This document shows positions 6,289-9,049 of a stretch of 9,049 nucleotides of DNA, in pieces (position 1 is the stretch's first letter; each line of letters starts with the position of its first letter). Under the pieces are notes generated by a model. The model had not been told where the DNA came from, searched no databases, and was given only the letters and a program-made list of their open reading frames with translations. The DNA comes from Spirochaetaceae bacterium (GTDB lineage: Bacteria > Spirochaetota > Spirochaetia > Treponematales > Breznakiellaceae), in assembly GCA_031273985.1 (NCBI GenBank), contig JAISQV010000086.1:1-9049 (forward strand). Reading direction: 5' to 3'. A program made the translations under genes and the position numbers.

Positions 6289-6993
6289 ATGACGGCGGTG
6301 CTGAAACGGGAATTCAAAGCGTACTTCCATACTCCCCTGGGCTATGTGTTCATCGGGGCCTATTGGCTTTTTACCGGTTTCTTTTTCTTCAACTACAACC
6401 TCTACGGTAACTCCAGCGATCTCAGGCTCCTTTTCGGCGCGCTCTTTACCGTCACCCTGTTCCTCGTCCCCATCCTGACCATGCGCCTCTTGAGCGAGGA
6501 CCGCAAGATGAAAACGGACCTCATCTTCCTCATGTCCCCGCTGAGCAGCGTTGCGGTGATTGCCGGAAAGTACCTGGCCGCCCTCTGCGTGTACCTCCTC
6601 GCGATGAGCGGCGTTCTGGCCGTGTCGCTGGTGGTGGAACTGTTCAGCGAGGCGGAGTGGCCGGTCATCATCGGCCACTTTACGGGGCTCTTTTTGTTGG
6701 GGGGCGCCCTCATTGCCATCGGGCTTTTTATTTCCGCCCTGACGGAGAACCAGATCATCGCCGCCATCGGCGGCTACTGCGTGGGCTTCCTGATGATGCT
6801 GCTGGACGGCGTGGCCGTGATCATGCCGGAAAATTTCCTGGCCGGGGTTTTGAAGGTCATGTCCTTCAGGACCCGGTACGAATATTTCACCCTGGGAATT
6901 CTGGGGATCGACCACATCGTGTACTTTATCAGCGTTTCGGCGTTTTTTGTGTTTCTTACCGTAACCCGGTTTGAAAAGCGGCGGTGGGCCTAA
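6289..6993 (+). CDS. ABC-2 type permease, GldF-like (234 aa)
   Basis: This is a hydrophobic inner-membrane protein with about six membrane segments, near residues 17-36, 46-67, 93-117, 126-151, 155-179 and 208-227. The opening (LKREFKAYFHTPLGYVF) and the charged loop SEDRKMKTDLIFLMSPLSS at 69-87 match the pattern of GldF and other ABC-2 permeases, where a conserved E(D/E)R-x-GT-x-E-x-LL-x-SP segment follows the second membrane helix. Here the usual GT is replaced by KT. The ATG abuts the stop of the ATPase, with GGAGGG at 6279-6284 as ribosome binding site. It should pair with that ATPase to form the transport core. Gld proteins were named for gliding motility, but homologues occur in many non-gliding bacteria with unknown cargo. 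Confidence 0.88.
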   Translation: MTAVLKREFKAYFHTPLGYVFIGAYWLFTGFFFFNYNLYGNSSDLRLLFGALFTVTLFLVPILTMRLLSEDRKMKTDLIFLMSPLSSVAVIAGKYLAALCVYLLAMSGVLAVSLVVELFSEAEWPVIIGHFTGLFLLGGALIAIGLFISALTENQIIAAIGGYCVGFLMMLLDGVAVIMPENFLAGVLKVMSFRTRYEYFTLGILGIDHIVYFISVSAFFVFLTVTRFEKRRWA

Positions 6994-8477
6994 TGGCGCG
7001 CCTCACCCTTCCCGGCAAACTCGGCAGACGGGGCGCCGCGGCCGCGTCCATCCTCTTCGTCGCGGTCTTTGTATGTGTTATCAACGCGGTGTTCCTGCTC
7101 CTGGCGCAGCGCTTTCCCGTCCTGAGCGTGGATTTAACCCAAGGGAAGCTTTTCAAACTCTCGGAGCGGACCGTTGAGTATATCAGGAATTTGCGGAAGG
7201 AAGTAAGCATCTATGTGCTGGCCAGGGAGGAGACTTTTGCCGATACTTCCTCGTACAACGCCCAGGCCAATGAGGTGTTCAAACAGTTTGAAAAGAACAG
7301 CCCCCGCGTTTCCCTGGTCTATGTGGATTATGTGAAGAACCCCGGCTTCGCCGCCGCCTACCCCGGCCTTGCCATGAAGCACGGGGATGTGCTTGTGGCC
7401 CTTGCCGGGGACGCCGGGGGAACGGGGAAACACTCCCTCGTAAAGACGGAGGAACTCTTTAACTATGCCAGGGGCCGGGAGGGGGAGCTTGCCATCGTGT
7501 CCTCCAGGGCGGAGGAGGCGATCTATACCGCCATCCTCAGCGTGGAGAGCGAGAGGCCGGTGCGGATCGCCCTTGTTACCGGCCACGCCGAATATACCAT
7601 GGATGCGTTCACCGCCGTGCTCAACAAGAACAACTACGAGACCGTCCCGCGGAATCTGATGCGGGGCCGGATAGAACCCGGTACGGACATCGTACTGATT
7701 GTCGCGCCCAAGGAGGACTTTACCGCCGAAGAACTGGAAATCCTCGACGAATTCCTCATCAACGGCGGGGACTACGGCAAAACCCTCTTCTACTGCGCCG
7801 ATCCCTCCCAGCCGCCCCTTGAGCGTATCGCCGTCTTCCTCAGTGAATGGGGGGTTTCGGTGGAGGACGGGGCGGTCTTTGAAACCGACGAGACGCGGGT
7901 ATACAACTACCAGCCCTTCTACGCTGTGGCGGACTACGCGGAAGAGGAGTATTCGGGCCTTTTGATGACCGCCTCCAAACCCATGCTGGTCCCGGTCAGC
8001 CGCCCCCTGCGGCTCCTCTTCGATTACCGGAACAACTATTCGGTAAAGCCCCTGCTGGAGTTCGGTCCCTCCACCGGGGTCCGCCCCTCAAACACCCCGG
8101 ACACCTTTACCGCCGGCGACGCGGCCCTCCACGGCCCCTTTCCGGCCCTGGCCCTGTGCAGGTATTCGGTGATCAACCGGGAAACCGGCAAGGCGGAGAA
8201 GGTTTCCAATGTGCTGGTATCCGGCTCCGCGGGCCTGCTCGATACCCTTGCGGTGGACAATCCGGCCTTCGCCAATACCGAATACCTCGTGAACACGCTG
8301 AACCGGCTTTCCGGCCGGCAGGACATAATCCCCCTTACCCCCAAGAGTTTTACCGGCAGGGGCCTTAACCTCCCCCGGTTCACCGTCAACCTTCTGGGAC
8401 TCCTGTTCATCGTTCTGTTCCCCGCCGCCATCCTGGCTGCCGGACTTGTAATCTGGATTAAAAGAAAACACTCATGA
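6993..8477 (+). CDS. GldG-like ABC transporter auxiliary protein (494 aa)
   Basis: The protein has an N-terminal membrane segment at about residues 16-38, a large extracytoplasmic domain, and a C-terminal membrane segment at about 466-488 followed by a basic tail (IKRKHS). Directly after the first segment comes SVDLTQGKLFKLSERT (45-60), a near-match to the conserved DLT-x(4)-LS region of the GldG/ABC_transp_aux family. A segment near 190-205 (RPVRIALVTGHAEYT) matches the conserved 'v-x-f-x-x-GHGE' region of these proteins. ATG at 6993 overlaps the permease stop by one base (TAATG) and is preferred over the in-frame GTG at 6984, which adds only three residues. GldG-like proteins pair with GldA/GldF cores; whether they recognise cargo or act mechanically is unsettled. 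Confidence 0.88.
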   Translation: MARLTLPGKLGRRGAAAASILFVAVFVCVINAVFLLLAQRFPVLSVDLTQGKLFKLSERTVEYIRNLRKEVSIYVLAREETFADTSSYNAQANEVFKQFEKNSPRVSLVYVDYVKNPGFAAAYPGLAMKHGDVLVALAGDAGGTGKHSLVKTEELFNYARGREGELAIVSSRAEEAIYTAILSVESERPVRIALVTGHAEYTMDAFTAVLNKNNYETVPRNLMRGRIEPGTDIVLIVAPKEDFTAEELEILDEFLINGGDYGKTLFYCADPSQPPLERIAVFLSEWGVSVEDGAVFETDETRVYNYQPFYAVADYAEEEYSGLLMTASKPMLVPVSRPLRLLFDYRNNYSVKPLLEFGPSTGVRPSNTPDTFTAGDAALHGPFPALALCRYSVINRETGKAEKVSNVLVSGSAGLLDTLAVDNPAFANTEYLVNTLNRLSGRQDIIPLTPKSFTGRGLNLPRFTVNLLGLLFIVLFPAAILAAGLVIWIKRKHS

Positions 8478-9049
8478 AGCGCCGGACCTGGGTTCTGTTG
8501 TTCCTGCTGCTGCTTGTTCTTGGGGCCGCCCTCCTTTTTCTGCGAATCCCGAAGGAAGCCGGGGCGGAGGAGGTGGGGGGCGGATTCCTTGCGGCCCATG
8601 ACATCGGGGATGTTGAGGAGATCCGGATAACGAACCGGCATGACGCATTTTCCGTGTGGCAGGAGGAGGGGGGATTCATCCTGGCGGACCTTCCCATGGA
8701 TCAGGTAAACGCCGAATACCTCCTCTTGCTCCTTGAGGAATCCTCCAGGGTTGAGTACGTCACCCTGGTGTCCGAGGGTACGGGGAAAAGCGCCTTGTAT
8801 GGGCTCGACGATCCCGAGGCGGCGGTGACGATACGCTATACGGACGGTTCGGCCCTGTCCCTGATCTTCGGCGATGAGGAGCCGATTTCCCGGGGACGGT
8901 ACTTCATGGCCGAAGGCGGGGACGCGGTATACCTCATGGATCGCAGCCGGGTGGTACGCTTCCTCCAGCCCCTGAAGAATTTTATCAATTTTGAGATTGT
9001 CCCCCCCAGGGGCTACCCCTCACCCCTGGAGGCGATACAGAGCCTCCGC
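8474..9049 (+). CDS. DUF4340 family membrane-anchored protein, 3'-truncated by window edge
   Basis: The frame is open from ATG 8474 to the last base, giving 192 residues with no stop. The ATG overlaps the end of the GldG-like gene by four bases (ATGA). The N-terminus has two arginines followed by a strongly hydrophobic stretch (about residues 6-23), a signal anchor or uncleaved signal. The rest is an extracytoplasmic domain with the segment LYGLDDPEAAVTIRYTDG (residues 108-125), typical of DUF4340 proteins, whose repeats carry a 'yGLd-P-x-x-v-x-l' phrase. Genes for DUF4340 proteins commonly follow GldG-like genes in bacteria, which supports the call. The function is unknown; it probably works with the ABC module at the outer face of the inner membrane. 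The missing C-terminal part means repeats or other domains cannot be judged. Confidence 0.8.
   Translation, partial: MKRRTWVLLFLLLLVLGAALLFLRIPKEAGAEEVGGGFLAAHDIGDVEEIRITNRHDAFSVWQEEGGFILADLPMDQVNAEYLLLLLEESSRVEYVTLVSEGTGKSALYGLDDPEAAVTIRYTDGSALSLIFGDEEPISRGRYFMAEGGDAVYLMDRSRVVRFLQPLKNFINFEIVPPRGYPSPLEAIQSLR

Noticed and set aside
5566..6915. A 449-codon open frame on the minus strand opposite the ABC ATPase and permease genes
   Set aside because: It lies wholly opposite two genes with unmistakable family motifs. Its product is rich in H, G, Q and E without domain pattern, as expected from the reverse frame of GC-rich coding DNA.

Overview
The window is a GC-rich bacterial locus coded entirely on the + strand. 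Nine complete or partial genes run from about 916 to the right edge with almost no space between them. A tenth gene, cut by the left edge, lies upstream and is separated by a 138-base AT-rich gap that holds the only convincing promoter. I see no tRNA, rRNA, CRISPR array, insertion sequence or phage gene. The mix of DeoC, Gfo/Idh/MocA dehydrogenases and a GldA/GldF/GldG-like ABC set followed by a DUF4340 protein would fit a spirochaete such as a host-associated treponeme. That taxonomic call is a guess from gene content, not a demonstrated fact.

Region 1 (1-777) is the 3' part of a xylose-isomerase-like TIM-barrel protein. Region 2 (778-915) holds a perfect TTGACA -35 box, a plausible -10 box, two dyad-symmetric elements that could be operators, and a strong ribosome binding site. 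Region 3 (916-5573) is a sugar-handling module: a Gfo/Idh/MocA dehydrogenase, two TIM-barrel isomerase/epimerase-family proteins, a second Gfo/Idh/MocA dehydrogenase, and a deoxyribose-phosphate aldolase (DeoC). Region 4 (5578-9049) is an ABC module: a GldA-like ATPase, a GldF-like ABC-2 permease, a GldG-like membrane-anchored auxiliary protein, and the start of a DUF4340 protein that runs off the right edge.

Spacings between genes from 916 onward are 0, 16, 11, -4, 4, 0, -1 and -4 bases, so one transcript with coupled translation is likely. The metabolic genes suggest NAD(P)-dependent oxidation of a sugar, polyol or glycoside, followed by metal-dependent isomerisation, epimerisation or elimination, and finally retro-aldol cleavage by DeoC. 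The substrate cannot be read from the sequence. No sugar uptake transporter, kinase, regulator or glycoside hydrolase is visible here. The most unusual point is that the catabolic module runs directly into a Gld-type ABC module of unknown cargo, with only 4 bases between them.
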